Shown here: positions 23,959 to 32,957 of the stretch, piece by piece
How the letters are laid out: each line of letters begins with the position of its first letter
Numbering within the stretch: the first letter of the stretch is position 1
Source of the DNA: VRUE01 sp963762205
GTDB taxonomy: Bacteria; Actinomycetota; Thermoleophilia; Solirubrobacterales; 70-9
Direction of reading: 5' to 3'
DNA: 64,000 bases
Assembly (NCBI GenBank): GCA_963762205.1
Contig: CAVXJZ010000002.1
Coordinates: forward strand, 806,001 to 870,000
The notes under the pieces: generated by a model
Databases searched by the model: none
The model's input: the letters and a program-made list of their open reading frames with translations, nothing else
Told to the model about the DNA's origin: nothing
Program-made: the position numbers and the translations under genes

Positions 23959-24093
23959 CTACTCGGGAGGGTCCTCGCCGAAGGCGCGCCGCCAGACGAA
24001 GGCGGCGACGCGGGTGGCCAGCAGGCTCGCCAGCGCGCTGCTGGCGGCGAGCACCCCGCTCCAGACCAATCGTTTGACTATGTCGTTGTCCAT
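23959..24093 (-). CDS. Short DUF4235-like membrane protein
   Basis: 44 residues from ATG 24093. A single hydrophobic helix (LVWSGVLAASSALASLLATRVA) is followed by AFVWRRAFGEDPP, which resembles the end of DUF4235 proteins. It is shorter than usual (about half), so it may be truncated at the N-terminus or a minimal version. The stop abuts the next start directly. Confidence 0.55.
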   Translation of the reverse strand: MDNDIVKRLVWSGVLAASSALASLLATRVAAFVWRRAFGEDPPE

Positions 24094-24112
24094 ACCCGCT
24101 TCGCGACCATAC

Positions 24113-24712
24113 CTATCGAGGCTCGAGGCCGTCGCAGATCGTCGCCACGACAAGCTCCTTTGCTTCGTCGAAGTCCGCGGAGCTCGACGGCATCACCTCG
24201 AAGATCCACCCGGAGAGCAGCTGCTCGATCGCGCCGTAGAACGACATCGAGGCGAAGGCGGGATCGATGTCGCGCCGGAAGGCGCCCGCCTCCTGGCCGT
24301 CGGCGACGATCTTCGTGATCGAGTCGTAGGCACGCCGGATCTCGGGCAGGTGGGTGCGGCCGAAGGAGTTTGCGGCCCTGGTCACCTCGACGATGATCAC
24401 CTTCATCAACTCCGGGTCGTGGCGATAGGAATCGACAATGAAGGCGGCCACCGCGGCGAGCTTCGAGCGCGGCGACTCGGCGCTCGCGTCCGCCTCCTCG
24501 ATCGCCGCCAGGAGCAGCGACCAGCGCTCGCTGAAAAGCTCGTTGAGCACCTCGTCCTTGGAGCTGAAGTAGTGGTAGACAAGTCCGTAGGCGACCCCGG
24601 CCTCGTCGGCGATGTCGGATACGCGGGTCGAGTGGAACCCCTGGCGGGCGAAGACCCGGACCGCGGCGTCGAGGATGTTCTGGCGTTTGTCGATCGGCGG
24701 GGCCTCGGCCAT
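24113..24712 (-). CDS. TetR-family transcriptional regulator
   Basis: 199 residues. The helix-turn-helix is IADEAGVAYGLVYHYFSSKDEVL near residues 27-50, with the usual lead-in RQNILDAAVRVFARQGFHST. The C-terminal ligand domain resembles FadR/AcrR-like acyl-CoA-responsive regulators (SFYGAIEQLLSGWIF). Its ATG overlaps the stop of the nitrilase gene by one base (TGATG), so the two are coupled. A perfect palindrome (25574-25589) just upstream of the nitrilase start is a candidate binding site, giving autoregulation of the pair. Confidence 0.9.
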   Translation of the reverse strand: MAEAPPIDKRQNILDAAVRVFARQGFHSTRVSDIADEAGVAYGLVYHYFSSKDEVLNELFSERWSLLLAAIEEADASAESPRSKLAAVAAFIVDSYRHDPELMKVIIVEVTRAANSFGRTHLPEIRRAYDSITKIVADGQEAGAFRRDIDPAFASMSFYGAIEQLLSGWIFEVMPSSSADFDEAKELVVATICDGLEPR

Positions 24713-25542
24713 CAGGCGTGCACCTCCAGGAGCTGGGGCCAGGAGTAGGTCTCCGGGCGACGGTTGGCGAGGGACGGGAGCGACTCGCGGGTCTCCGCCT
24801 GGCCGGCGGTGTCGAGGTCGGCGACGACGAAGCTCTCGCCCTCGCCCGGGGCCTCGGCGAGCACCCGTCCCCATGGGTCGACCACGGCGCTGTGGCCATA
24901 AGACTCGAAGTGAGGCGGGGCGGCGCCCGCCTGGTTGGGGGCGAGGACGAAGGCCTGGTTCTCGATCGCCCTCGCGCGCAGCAGGACCTCCCAGTGATCG
25001 CGGCCGGTCGTCGCTGTGAAGGCGGAGGGGACGGCGAGCAGATCGGCGCCGCGGACAGCGAGGATCCGGTAGAGCTCGGGGAAGCGAAGGTCGTAGCAGA
25101 CCGTCAGCCCGACGCTGAGGTCTCCCGCGTCGGCGAGCACGATCTCCGAGCCGGCCCGCTCGTGCTCGGACTCCCGGTAGGACACCCCGCCGACGTCGAC
25201 GTCGAACATGTGGATCTTGCGGTAGACGGCGAGGTCGGACCCCTCCGGCCCGATCAGGACCGAGGTGTTGGAGGCCTTGTCCCCGGAGCTCTCGGAGATG
25301 CTGCCGGCGAGCAGGTGGATGCCCAGCTCCGCGGCCCAGTCTCGGGCCGCGCCAAGGCTGGGGCCGTCAAGCGGCTCCGCCCCGGCGAGCAGCGCCTCGC
25401 CGGCGGCGAGCAGGTTCCACTTCTCCGGCAGGGCGACGATCTCGGCGCCCGCGGCTGCCGCTTCGCGCACCAGACGCTCGGCCGCCTCGAGGTTCCGCGG
25501 TTTGTCGTCGGTGGAGTTGAGCTGTACGGCGGCTACCCGCAA
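24712..25542 (-). CDS. Nitrilase-superfamily carbon-nitrogen hydrolase (Nit2/omega-amidase-like)
   Basis: 276 residues from TTG 25542, which follows a GGGAAG ribosome-like site and gives the normal family start LRVAAVQLNS. The Glu-Lys-Cys triad is visible as LPEKWNLL, YRKIHMFD and VCYDLRFPEL. The acid-loop HMFDVDV is typical of the branch that contains Nit2 omega-amidase and deaminated-glutathione amidase. An upstream TTG at 25587 overlaps the SDR stop (TTGA) and would add 15 residues; it lies inside the palindromic site, so I consider it less likely, but coupling cannot be excluded. Confidence 0.87.
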   Translation of the reverse strand: MRVAAVQLNSTDDKPRNLEAAERLVREAAAAGAEIVALPEKWNLLAAGEALLAGAEPLDGPSLGAARDWAAELGIHLLAGSISESSGDKASNTSVLIGPEGSDLAVYRKIHMFDVDVGGVSYRESEHERAGSEIVLADAGDLSVGLTVCYDLRFPELYRILAVRGADLLAVPSAFTATTGRDHWEVLLRARAIENQAFVLAPNQAGAAPPHFESYGHSAVVDPWGRVLAEAPGEGESFVVADLDTAGQAETRESLPSLANRRPETYSWPQLLEVHA

Positions 25543-25573
25543 ACTTCCCTTTCGGTTCCGGTGGCGACTGGCT

Positions 25574-25589
25574 GATTGACCAGTCAATC
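25574..25589. promoter_or_regulatory. Perfect 16-bp palindrome, candidate TetR operator
   Basis: GATTGAC and GTCAATC flank CA. It lies between a TATACT hexamer (25599-25604, minus strand) and the nitrilase start, at about +3 to +18 relative to the predicted transcript start, a normal place for TetR-type repression. It also contains the stop codon of the SDR gene. Confidence 0.55.
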
Positions 25590-26481
25590 GGTGGGCTCAG
25601 TATAGGCGCCGGGGGCGCGACCTCCGGGCTCGGGCGGGCCTAGAAACCCGTCGCCCGGCGCAGCGATCCGGTCGAAGACCCGGGTGGGGACGACGGCCTT
25701 GGCGCGGGCCATGAAATTGGCGTCGGCCCCGACCAGATAGCGGGCCTTCGGCCTCCTCGCCGTCAGGGCGCGCTCGATCGTGCGCGCGACCCGGTCGGGG
25801 GAGACGCCCCGGCCGGCGACGGAGGTGACCGTGCCCCTGTGTTTCTCCAGGGCCGACCCGTAGAGGGCCTCGGTGCCCGGGGAGCGTTCGAGGATCTCCT
25901 CGGCCGCGTTGGTTCCCCGGTCCCAGAGATCGGTCTTGATCGAGCCCGGCTCGACGATCGAGACGCCGATCGCCCAGGGATGAAGCTCCCGCCTGAAGAC
26001 GTCGCCGACGGCCTCGACCCCGAACTTCGCCGCGTGGTAGGCGCCGGTCCCGGGAAGGGCGATGCGGCCGCCGATCGAGCTGATGAAGACGATCCGGCCC
26101 CCCGCCCGCCTGATCGCCGGAAGCATCGCCTGGGTGACGGCGACCTGCCCGGTCAGGTTGACCTCGACCTGGCGGCGGAAGTCCTCGATCGGCATCGTCT
26201 CCAGCGGGCTGGGCATGAGCACCCCGGCGTTGTTGACGAGGCCGTCGAGCCCGGCCTCGCCCGACTCGCGCGAGATCAGCTCGGCCACCGTCCGCGATCG
26301 CCTCGTCGTCGGTGACGTCGAGGATCGGCGCCGAGAGTCGCTCCGTCCCCGCCGCGCGCAGGGACTCGGCGTCCTCCTCGCGCCGCACCGCCGCGTACAC
26401 GCGCCAGCCCGCGGAGTCCAGGCGCAGGGCCGCGGCGCGCCCGATGCCGGTCGATGCGCCGGTGACCAGAACCGAGTTCAC
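25584..26481 (-). pseudogene. Short-chain dehydrogenase/reductase with one apparent frameshift
   Basis: N-terminal half: VLVTGASTGIGRAAALRL with the TGxxxGIG cofactor motif and ILDVTDDEAI. Then one extra G near 26285 shifts the frame; the rest continues as LVNNAGVLMPSP (NNAG), ISSIGGRIALPGTGAYHAAKFGVEA (Ser, YxxxK) and ends at 25584. Joined, it is a complete classical SDR of about 298 residues with all catalytic residues, so loss of function by this single base would be recent or the base is a sequencing error. Start is GTG 26481 with TAGGTT 6 nt upstream. It is the first gene before the nitrilase-TetR pair on the same strand. Confidence 0.8.
25599..25604 (-). promoter_or_regulatory. Candidate -10 box TATACT for nitrilase-tetR
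   Basis: It lies in the last codons of the SDR gene, 9 nt before the palindrome at 25574-25589. No clear -35 element. Confidence 0.4.
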
Positions 26482-26486
26482 GTCCG

Positions 26487-26493
26487 TAACCTA
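26487..26493. promoter_or_regulatory. Shared divergent -10 element between SDR and cyclase genes
   Basis: The heptamer TAACCTA reads TAACCT on the plus strand (9 nt before GTG 26502) and TAGGTT on the minus strand (6 nt before GTG 26481). The same few bases may open for polymerases facing both ways. Confidence 0.45.
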
Positions 26494-26501
26494 TTCGGAT
26501 C

Positions 26502-29500
26502 GTGGTCGACATCGGGATCGACGAGGCCGAGCGCAAGCACGTGACGGTGCTCTTCGCCGACGTGAAGGGCTCGATGGACATGGCCGAGCAGCACGATCCC
26601 GAGGAGTGGCGCAAGATCATGCAGCGCTTCTTCTCGATCCTGACCGCCGGCGTCGAGCGCTTCGAGGGAACCGTCGACAAATTCACCGGCGACGGGATCA
26701 TGGCCGTGTTCGGGGCGCCGATCGCCCACGAGGACCACGCGCCCCGAGCGTGCTACGCGGCGCTCCAGATCCTCGACGACGTCGGCGAGTACGCGGCCGA
26801 GCTGCGCCGCGCGGAGGGCCTCAACTTCTCGGTCCGGATCGGGATCAACTCCGGCGAGGTCGTAGCCGGGGCGATCGGAGCCGGCAACCCGAGCGGCGAC
26901 TACACCGCGATCGGCCACACGGTCGGCCTCGCCCAGCGGATGGAGGCGCTCGCCGAGCCGAGCAGGGCCTACCTGACCGAGAGCACCGCCGAGCTCGCGG
27001 CGGGTTTCCTCGAGCTCGAGGACCTGGGCGAGTTCGAGATCAAGGGCGCCAGCCGGCCGATGCGTGTCTTCGAGCTCGAGGGCATCGGCGGCGCCCGCTC
27101 GCGACTCGACCTCTCCCGCGAACGGGGCTTCTCCCGCTTCGTCGGCCGCGGCGGGGAGATGTCGACCCTGGAGGAGGCGCTCGGGCGCGCCGAGGGCGGG
27201 CAGGGCGGAGTGGTCGCCGTGGTCGCCGACGCGGGGGTGGGCAAGAGCCGGCTCTGCCTCGAATTCGCCGAGCGCGCCCGCGGGCGCGGGGTCGAGGTCT
27301 TCGAGGCCCAGGCCCAGTCGCACGGGCGCTCGATCCCGTACATGCCCGTCCTGCAGATGATGCGGGCCTACTTCGGCGATCGGCGACGCCGACAAGGACC
27401 GAACCGCGCGCGAGAAGATCGCCGGCAGGGCTCTCCTCCTCGACACCGAGCTGGCCGACAGCCTCCCCCTGCTCTTCGACTTCCTCGGCGTCCCCGACCC
27501 CGACCGGCCCGTTCCGCAGCTCAGCGCCGAGGCACGCCAGCGCGCGCTCGGCGGGGTGATCTGCCGCCTCGTCAACTCCGCCGACCGGCGGGAGACGGTG
27601 GTGATCCTGGTCGAGGACCTGCACTGGATGGACGAGGCGAGCAACGAGATGCTTCGCGACCTGATCGCCTCGGTCGGGGGAACGAGGACCCTCGCGGTGG
27701 TCAACTACCGACCCGAATACTCGCCGCCCTGGGAGGAGGGCTCCTTCGACCGGATCGGCCTCGAGCCGCTGAACGAGGCCGACACGAGAGAGATGCTTCG
27801 CGACCTCGCCGGTAAGCACCCCTCCCTGGACGGCCTCGCCGAGCTCGTCCACGGGCGGGCGCAGGGCAATCCGTTCTTCGTCGAGGAGATCGTCCGGGAG
27901 CTGGTCGAGACCGGCCACCTCGAGGGCGAGCGCGGCTCCTACGAGCTGGTCCGACCCGATCGAGGACACCGGGGTGCCGGCCACGGTGCAGGCGATCCTC
28001 GCGGCGCGTATCGACCGCCTCAGCCCCGAGGGCAAGGCGCTCGTCCAGGTCGCGTCGGTGATCGGCAAGGAGGTCGGCGTGCCGGACGCTGCGCCTCGCC
28101 GCCGGGCTCGAGGACGAGGAGCTCGCCGCGATCCTCGACGAGCTGACCGGGGCCGGGTTCCTCTACGACGCCGAGCTCTATCCGGAGCGGATCCTCGCCT
28201 TCCGCCATCCGCTCACCCGAGAGGTCGCCTACGGCACCCAGATCGCCGACCGCCGCGCCGCGACCCACGCTGCCGCCGCCCGCGCGGCGATCGAGCTCAA
28301 TCCCGACCGCCACGACGAGCTGGCGGCGCTGATCGCCGACCACATGGCGGCCGGCGGCGAGCACCTGGAGGCCGCGCGCTGGTACGCGCGCGCCGCCTAC
28401 TGGACGGGCAGCAGCCAGCCCGCCGAGGCGATGCGGCTCTGGGCCGAGGTGATGGAGCACGCGGCCGAGCTCGACGACGGCGAGGAGGCGGCCGCGCTGG
28501 CGGTCACCTCGCGCGTGCTCCAGCTCGACTTCGCCTGGCGCCTGGGGATGGACCCCGAGCAGGAACGGAGGCTGGTCGAGGAGGCCGAGGAGATGGCCGC
28601 GCGAACTGGCGATTTGCACGCGCTCGCGATGCTGAAGATGGCGACCGGGGCCAGGCCGGGGCTCGTCCAACACACCGACGAGTGGAAGGCGGCGGCGGAC
28701 GAGGCCACGCGGCTCGCCGACGAATCGGGCGATCGCCACCTGCGGGTGGCGATCCGCGCCTCCTCGGCCTACGCACGACTCTGCGCGGGGGAATTCGACG
28801 AGTTCGAGCGCTGGCTCGACGAGGCGCTCGAGCTCGCGGGCGGCGATCCCGCGGTCGGCGCCGGGATCGTGATCGGCAACCCGGCCGCCTGGGCCCTGAT
28901 GGGCAAAGGGACCGTGCGCCGCGAACAGGGCGAGATGGACGAGGCCGAGAGGCTCCTCGACGCCGCCCTGAAGCAATCGACCGAGAGCGGCGACCCCGAG
29001 ACCGAAAGCTGGATCCGGGGCACGCAGGCGCTGCTGCGCAGCGCTCGCGGGGACCACGAGGGGGGCCTGGCACTGGCCCGGCGCAACTGCGAGCGGACCG
29101 AGCAGATCGGCGACGTCTTCTCCCGCAGCCTCGCGATCGCCAACCTCAGCGTCGCCCAGCGCCACGCGGGCGAGTCGGCCGCGGCGCTCGAGTCGATCGA
29201 GGAGGCCGACCGCCTCTACCGGGACGCGATGGGCAACGGCGGCGAGATGGAGCCCTGGCGCGACGCGATGCGGGCGGAGGCGTTGATCGAGGTCGGCCGG
29301 CCGCAGGAGGCCGAGGGGGTCGCCGCCGGGGCGGCGGAGATCGCCCAGGGAGCGAGGCCTGCGCTGGCCGCTGCCGCTGGCGCTGCTGGCGCTGGGCAGG
29401 GCGCGCGCGGCCACCGGCGACGTCGGCGGCGCCCGCGAGGCCCTCGACGAAGCGGCCGCGGCGGCGCGAGACACCGGCGCGACGCTCAACCTCGAGTCGA

Positions 29501-29538
29501 TCGAAGAAGAGCGCGACGCCCTCCTCGCGGGCGCCTGA
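26502..29538 (+). pseudogene. Class III adenylate/guanylate cyclase-ATPase-TPR regulator with four apparent frameshifts
   Basis: Read with frame corrections, about 1,010 residues. The cyclase domain (about 1-190) has VTVLFADVKGSMDMAEQ and KFTGDGIMAVFGAPIAHEDH, metal-binding Asp residues present. An AAA/NB-ARC-like ATPase follows: VVADAGVGKSRL (Walker A), VVILVEDLHWMDEA (Walker B), RAQGNPFFVEEIVREL. The C-terminal half is TPR-like helices (HLEAARWYARAAYWTG, LGRARAATGDVGGAREAL). Breaks lie near 27379, 27957, 28087 and 29355, each repaired by removing one G or C. This resembles the large actinobacterial cyclase-ATPase signalling proteins. If the indels are errors it is one intact gene; start is GTG 26502. 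Confidence 0.75.
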
Positions 29539-29547
29539 GGGGCCGCG

Positions 29548-30544
29548 ATGGCCGAGGCGACGTTCGTCACCGGGGGCTCGGGGTTCATCGGCGGGCGCCT
29601 GATCGAGCGCCTCGCCGGCGAAGGCGCGGCCGGGTCCGCGCCCTCGCCCGCTCGGACAGACGCCGCGGCCCGCGTCGGGGGGCTCGGCGCCGAGCCGGTC
29701 CGCGGAGAGCTCGGCGACCGCGACTCGCTGGCAGCCGGCGCCGCCGGCTGCGACACCGCCTTCCACCTGGCGGCCCACCTCGGCGAGTGGGGGCGCTGGG
29801 AGGACTTCGAGCGCGGCAACGTCGACGGCACACGCAACGTCGCTCGCCGCCTGCGCCGAGGCGGGCGTGCGCCGCTTCGTCCACTGCGGCACCGAGGCGG
29901 CGCTGATGGCCGGCGACCCCCTGGTCCAGGTCGACGAGAGCGCCCCGCTGCGGCCCGACTCGAAGGCGCACTATCCGGCGACCAAGGCGAGGGCCGAGCT
30001 GGCGGTCCGCGAGGCGAGCCGGGAGGGCTTCGAGACGGTCGCCATGCGGCCCAGGTTCGTCTGGGGCAGGGGCGACACGACCCTGCTGCCGGAGATGGTG
30101 CGCACGGTCGAGGCGGGCAGGTGGGCCTGGGTCGGGGGCGGCCGCAACCTCACCGACACCACCCACGTCGACAACGTGGTCGAGGGACTGTCGCTCGGCG
30201 CCGAGCGGGGCCGCCCCGGCGAGGCGTACTTCGTCACCGACGGGGAGCCGGTCGTCTTCCGCGAGTTCGTCACCGCGATGCTCGAGACCCAGGGGGTCGA
30301 GCCCCCCGACCGCAGCCTGCCGGCCTGGCTCGCGCCTCCGCTGGGCGCCGTCTGCGAGGCCGCCTGGAAGCTCCTGCCCCTGCCCGGCGAGCCGCCGATG
30401 ACCCGCTTTCGCTCCTGGCTGCTCACCCAGGAGTGCACGATCGACATCTCCAAGGCGCGTGCCGAGCTCGGCTACGAGCCGCCCGTCTCCCACGAGCAGG
30501 GCCTGGCGGAGCTGCGCTCGACCGGTCCAGCGCCCGGCGCCTAG
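29548..30544 (+). pseudogene. NAD-dependent epimerase/dehydratase with apparent frameshifts
   Basis: ATFVTGGSGFIGGRLIERL gives the extended-SDR cofactor site, HLAAHLGEWG and NVDGTRNV follow, then YPATKARAEL holds the YxxxK catalytic pair, and LTDTTHVDNVVEGLSLG is the typical epimerase block. The frame must be adjusted near 29622 and 29650 (compensating) and again near 29847 (one extra C). The repaired protein is about 330 residues, normal for this family and similar to hydroxysteroid-dehydrogenase-like members. It starts 10 nt after the cyclase stop. Its stop shares CTAG with the convergent MerR gene. Confidence 0.75.
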
Positions 30545-31242
30545 GCGCGCCCGGCGCGGTGGCGCTCGAGCTCGGCGACCATCAGCTTCGTGTGCAGGGC
30601 GGCGATCAGGTCCTGGAGTGGCTGGGCGCCGGTCTCCAGCATCTCGACCACCCGCTCCGGCGGGACCTCGCCGGCGAGCCGGTCCATGACCATGCCCACC
30701 TCCTCGCGGACGAGGTCTTCGAGCGCCCGCTTGTAGCGCAGGGTGTCGTAGACGGTGAAGCCGATCTCCTCGTCGTAGCCGCCGGCCCGAAAGCGGCTGA
30801 TCGCCTCGATGATCTTCACGTCCGAGGGCGAGTAGCCGCGGCTGTTCGGGCTCAGGACCTCGAGCTTCTCGAGCCGGTCGAGCACCTCCGCCGGGACGCC
30901 GTAGCGCTCGCGCGCCTCGGCGGCGCTGGTCCGGGTGCGCTCGCCGGCCAGCGCCCGATCGAGGATGCGGTCCTCGAGCTCGACCAGGGCGCGGGCCCGC
31001 TCCGGGTCCTCGTCGAGGACCGACTTGATCGCCCGCAACGGCATGAAGCGCTCCTCCTGAAGCTGCTTGATCAACTTGATCCGGTCGACGAACTCGGCCG
31101 GGTAGTAGGCCATGTTGCGACTGGTCTTGACCGGCTCGGGCAGGAGGCCCTCGCGCAGGTAATGCTTGATCGTCGGCGCCGAGACGCCGGACGCCTCGGC
31201 CAGCTCCCCCATCCGCAGCAGGTCCCCGTTCGACGCGGTCAT
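30541..31242 (-). CDS. MerR-family transcriptional regulator
   Basis: 233 residues. The N-terminal winged helix is LRMGELAEASGVSAPTIKHYLREGLLP followed by KTSRNMAYYPAEFVDRIKLIKQLQEE, the classic MerR layout with the Tyr-Tyr wing. No cysteine cluster for metal binding is present; the C-terminal 140 residues include a second helical segment (RYGVPAEVLDRLEKLEVLSP, SPSDVKIIEAISRFRAGGY) that looks like another DNA- or ligand-binding unit. The ATG overlaps the CoA-transferase stop (ATGA), so it likely regulates the acyl-CoA operon it ends. Confidence 0.87.
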   Translation of the reverse strand: MTASNGDLLRMGELAEASGVSAPTIKHYLREGLLPEPVKTSRNMAYYPAEFVDRIKLIKQLQEERFMPLRAIKSVLDEDPERARALVELEDRILDRALAGERTRTSAAEARERYGVPAEVLDRLEKLEVLSPNSRGYSPSDVKIIEAISRFRAGGYDEEIGFTVYDTLRYKRALEDLVREEVGMVMDRLAGEVPPERVVEMLETGAQPLQDLIAALHTKLMVAELERHRAGRA

Positions 31243-32474
31243 GCCCGGAACTTGGTCGCCGAGTCGCCGCCGGGCCCGGCGGCGGCGCCCGACTCCTTCA
31301 TCGCCGCGATCTCGTCCGCCGAGTACCCCGCCTCGGCCAGGACCTCGTCGGTGTGCTCGCCGAAGGCCGGCGCCGGCCGGGTCGGATCGCCGGGGGTGCG
31401 GCTGAGCTTGACCGGCACGCCGAGCTGGCGGACGGGGCCGAGGCCCGGCTGCTCCATCTCGATCACCATCCGCCGCGCCCTGACCAGCTCCGAGTCGAGC
31501 GCCTCGTCGATGTCGAGGACCGGCTCTATGCAGCAGTCGTGCTCGTCGTTGAACGCCCTCCACGCGTCGCGGCTGCGGCCCCTGAAAACCTCGGCGACCT
31601 CGCGCCAGCCGTCGGACCCCGGTGCGTCGAACTGCCTCTCGATCAGGTCCGGCCGTCCGACTCCGTTGCAGAAGGCGGCCCAGAACTTCGGCTCCAGTGC
31701 GCCGCAGGTGACCCAGCCGTCGGCGGCCTCGTAGGGCAGGTAGCAGAGCAGGCCGCCGGCGAGCTGCTGCTCGCCGCGCCGCGGCACCTCGCCGTCGCAG
31801 AAGTAGCGGCCCGCGACCAGCGCCAGCCAGGAGAGGGCGCCGTCGGCCATCGAGACGTCGACGTACTGGCCCTCGCCGGAGCGCCGGCGCTCGTGCAGCG
31901 CCGCCATCACGGCGAAGGCGCCGATCAGCGCGCCGCCGCCGATGTCGGCGATCTGGCCGCCCGACTGCACCGGCGGGCCGCCCCTGGCGCCGGTCAGCCC
32001 GAGCAGCCCGACCAGGCCCAGGTAGTTCATGTCGTGGCCGGCGCGCTCGGTGTAGGGGCCGTCCTGCCCGTAGCCGGTGATCGCGCAGACGACGATGCCC
32101 GGGTTGGCCTCGCGCATCCGCTCGTAGCCGACGCCGAGGCGGTCGAGCACGCCCGGCCGGAAGCCGTCGATGACGACGTCGTACGAACCGACCAGGCGAA
32201 GCAGCGCATCGCGGCCCCGCTCGGACTTGAGGTCGAGGCGGAGGGAGCGCTTGCCGCGGTTGAGCGCCAGGTAGAGCGCGGAGCGGGTCCCCGACTCCTG
32301 GTCGGAGTCGTCCCCGTAGTAGGGCGGCGCCCAGCGGATGTAGTCGCCCATGCCGGTGTCCTCGACCTTGAGCACCTCGGCCCCGAGGTCGGCGAGCAGC
32401 AGCGAGCAGAAGCCCCCGGGCAGCAGCCGCGAGAGGTCGAGGACCCTGACGTCGGAGAGCGGCAGCTCGCTCAC
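31239..32474 (-). CDS. CaiB/BaiF family CoA-transferase (class III) or alpha-methylacyl-CoA racemase
   Basis: 411 residues. VRVLDLSRLLPGGFCSLLLADLGAEVLKVED is the family N-terminus, ALNRGKRSLRLDLKSERG follows, and GHDMNYLGLVG contains the nucleophilic Asp/His region. GRRSGEGQYVDVSMADGAL-like text (RRSGEGQYVDVSMADGAL) is the usual middle block. Members either move CoA between acids or racemise 2-methylacyl-CoA; the NYL version fits racemases (Amacr), which epimerise branched chains before beta-oxidation. Neighbours are all acyl-CoA enzymes. Confidence 0.9.
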   Translation of the reverse strand: MSELPLSDVRVLDLSRLLPGGFCSLLLADLGAEVLKVEDTGMGDYIRWAPPYYGDDSDQESGTRSALYLALNRGKRSLRLDLKSERGRDALLRLVGSYDVVIDGFRPGVLDRLGVGYERMREANPGIVVCAITGYGQDGPYTERAGHDMNYLGLVGLLGLTGARGGPPVQSGGQIADIGGGALIGAFAVMAALHERRRSGEGQYVDVSMADGALSWLALVAGRYFCDGEVPRRGEQQLAGGLLCYLPYEAADGWVTCGALEPKFWAAFCNGVGRPDLIERQFDAPGSDGWREVAEVFRGRSRDAWRAFNDEHDCCIEPVLDIDEALDSELVRARRMVIEMEQPGLGPVRQLGVPVKLSRTPGDPTRPAPAFGEHTDEVLAEAGYSADEIAAMKESGAAAGPGGDSATKFRA

Positions 32475-32538
32475 TGCAAATCCTCGCGCTTCGCTCGCGG
32501 CGCGAATTGACAGATATGGACGCTTGCTCGCTCCGCGC

Positions 32539-32955
32539 TCACTGGGGCTCCACCTCGACCGGGAAGTTGACCGAGTTGGCGATGAAGCAGAGGTCGTGGG
32601 AGCGGTGGTGCATCGCCTCGATCGCCTCGGGCTCCGGCGGGTCGCCGGCCCAGCGCACGCGGGGGCGCAGAGTCGCCGAGGTGAAGCGCTTGCCCTCGAG
32701 CACGACCTCGGCGTCGTCCTCGTAGGAGGCGATCTCGAAGCCCCGTTTCCGCGCCAGCGAGAGGAAGAAGAGCATGTGGCAGGCGGCCAGCGCGCCCGCG
32801 AACATCCGCTCCGGGTTCGACCTCACCGGGTCGCCGCCGAACTCCTCGGCCGAGGAGCAGGGCACCGATTCCGCGCCCAGCAGGACGTCGTGCGCGCGGA
32901 GGTCCTCCTCGGACCCGCCGCTCCAGACGACTTCGGCGCGGTGGACCGACTCCAC
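32539..32955 (-). CDS. OsmC-family protein
   Basis: 138 residues from GTG 32955, which is 2 nt after the stop of the BKACE gene. SNPERMFAGALAACHMLFFLSLARKRG has the first conserved cysteine and HHRSHDLCFIANSVNFPVEVE the second, so the two-cysteine peroxidase site of the OsmC/Ohr superfamily is complete. These proteins reduce organic or fatty-acid hydroperoxides. A role in protecting the adjoining acyl-CoA pathway is inferred. Confidence 0.87.
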   Translation of the reverse strand: MESVHRAEVVWSGGSEEDLRAHDVLLGAESVPCSSAEEFGGDPVRSNPERMFAGALAACHMLFFLSLARKRGFEIASYEDDAEVVLEGKRFTSATLRPRVRWAGDPPEPEAIEAMHHRSHDLCFIANSVNFPVEVEPQ

Positions 32956-32957
32956 GC

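Noticed and set aside
32475..32538. GC-rich repeat text (GCTCGCTCCGCGCTC) between the CaiB and OsmC genes
   Set aside because: Resembles simple GCGAGC iterations found in many GC-rich intergenic regions; no stable hairpin with T-run.
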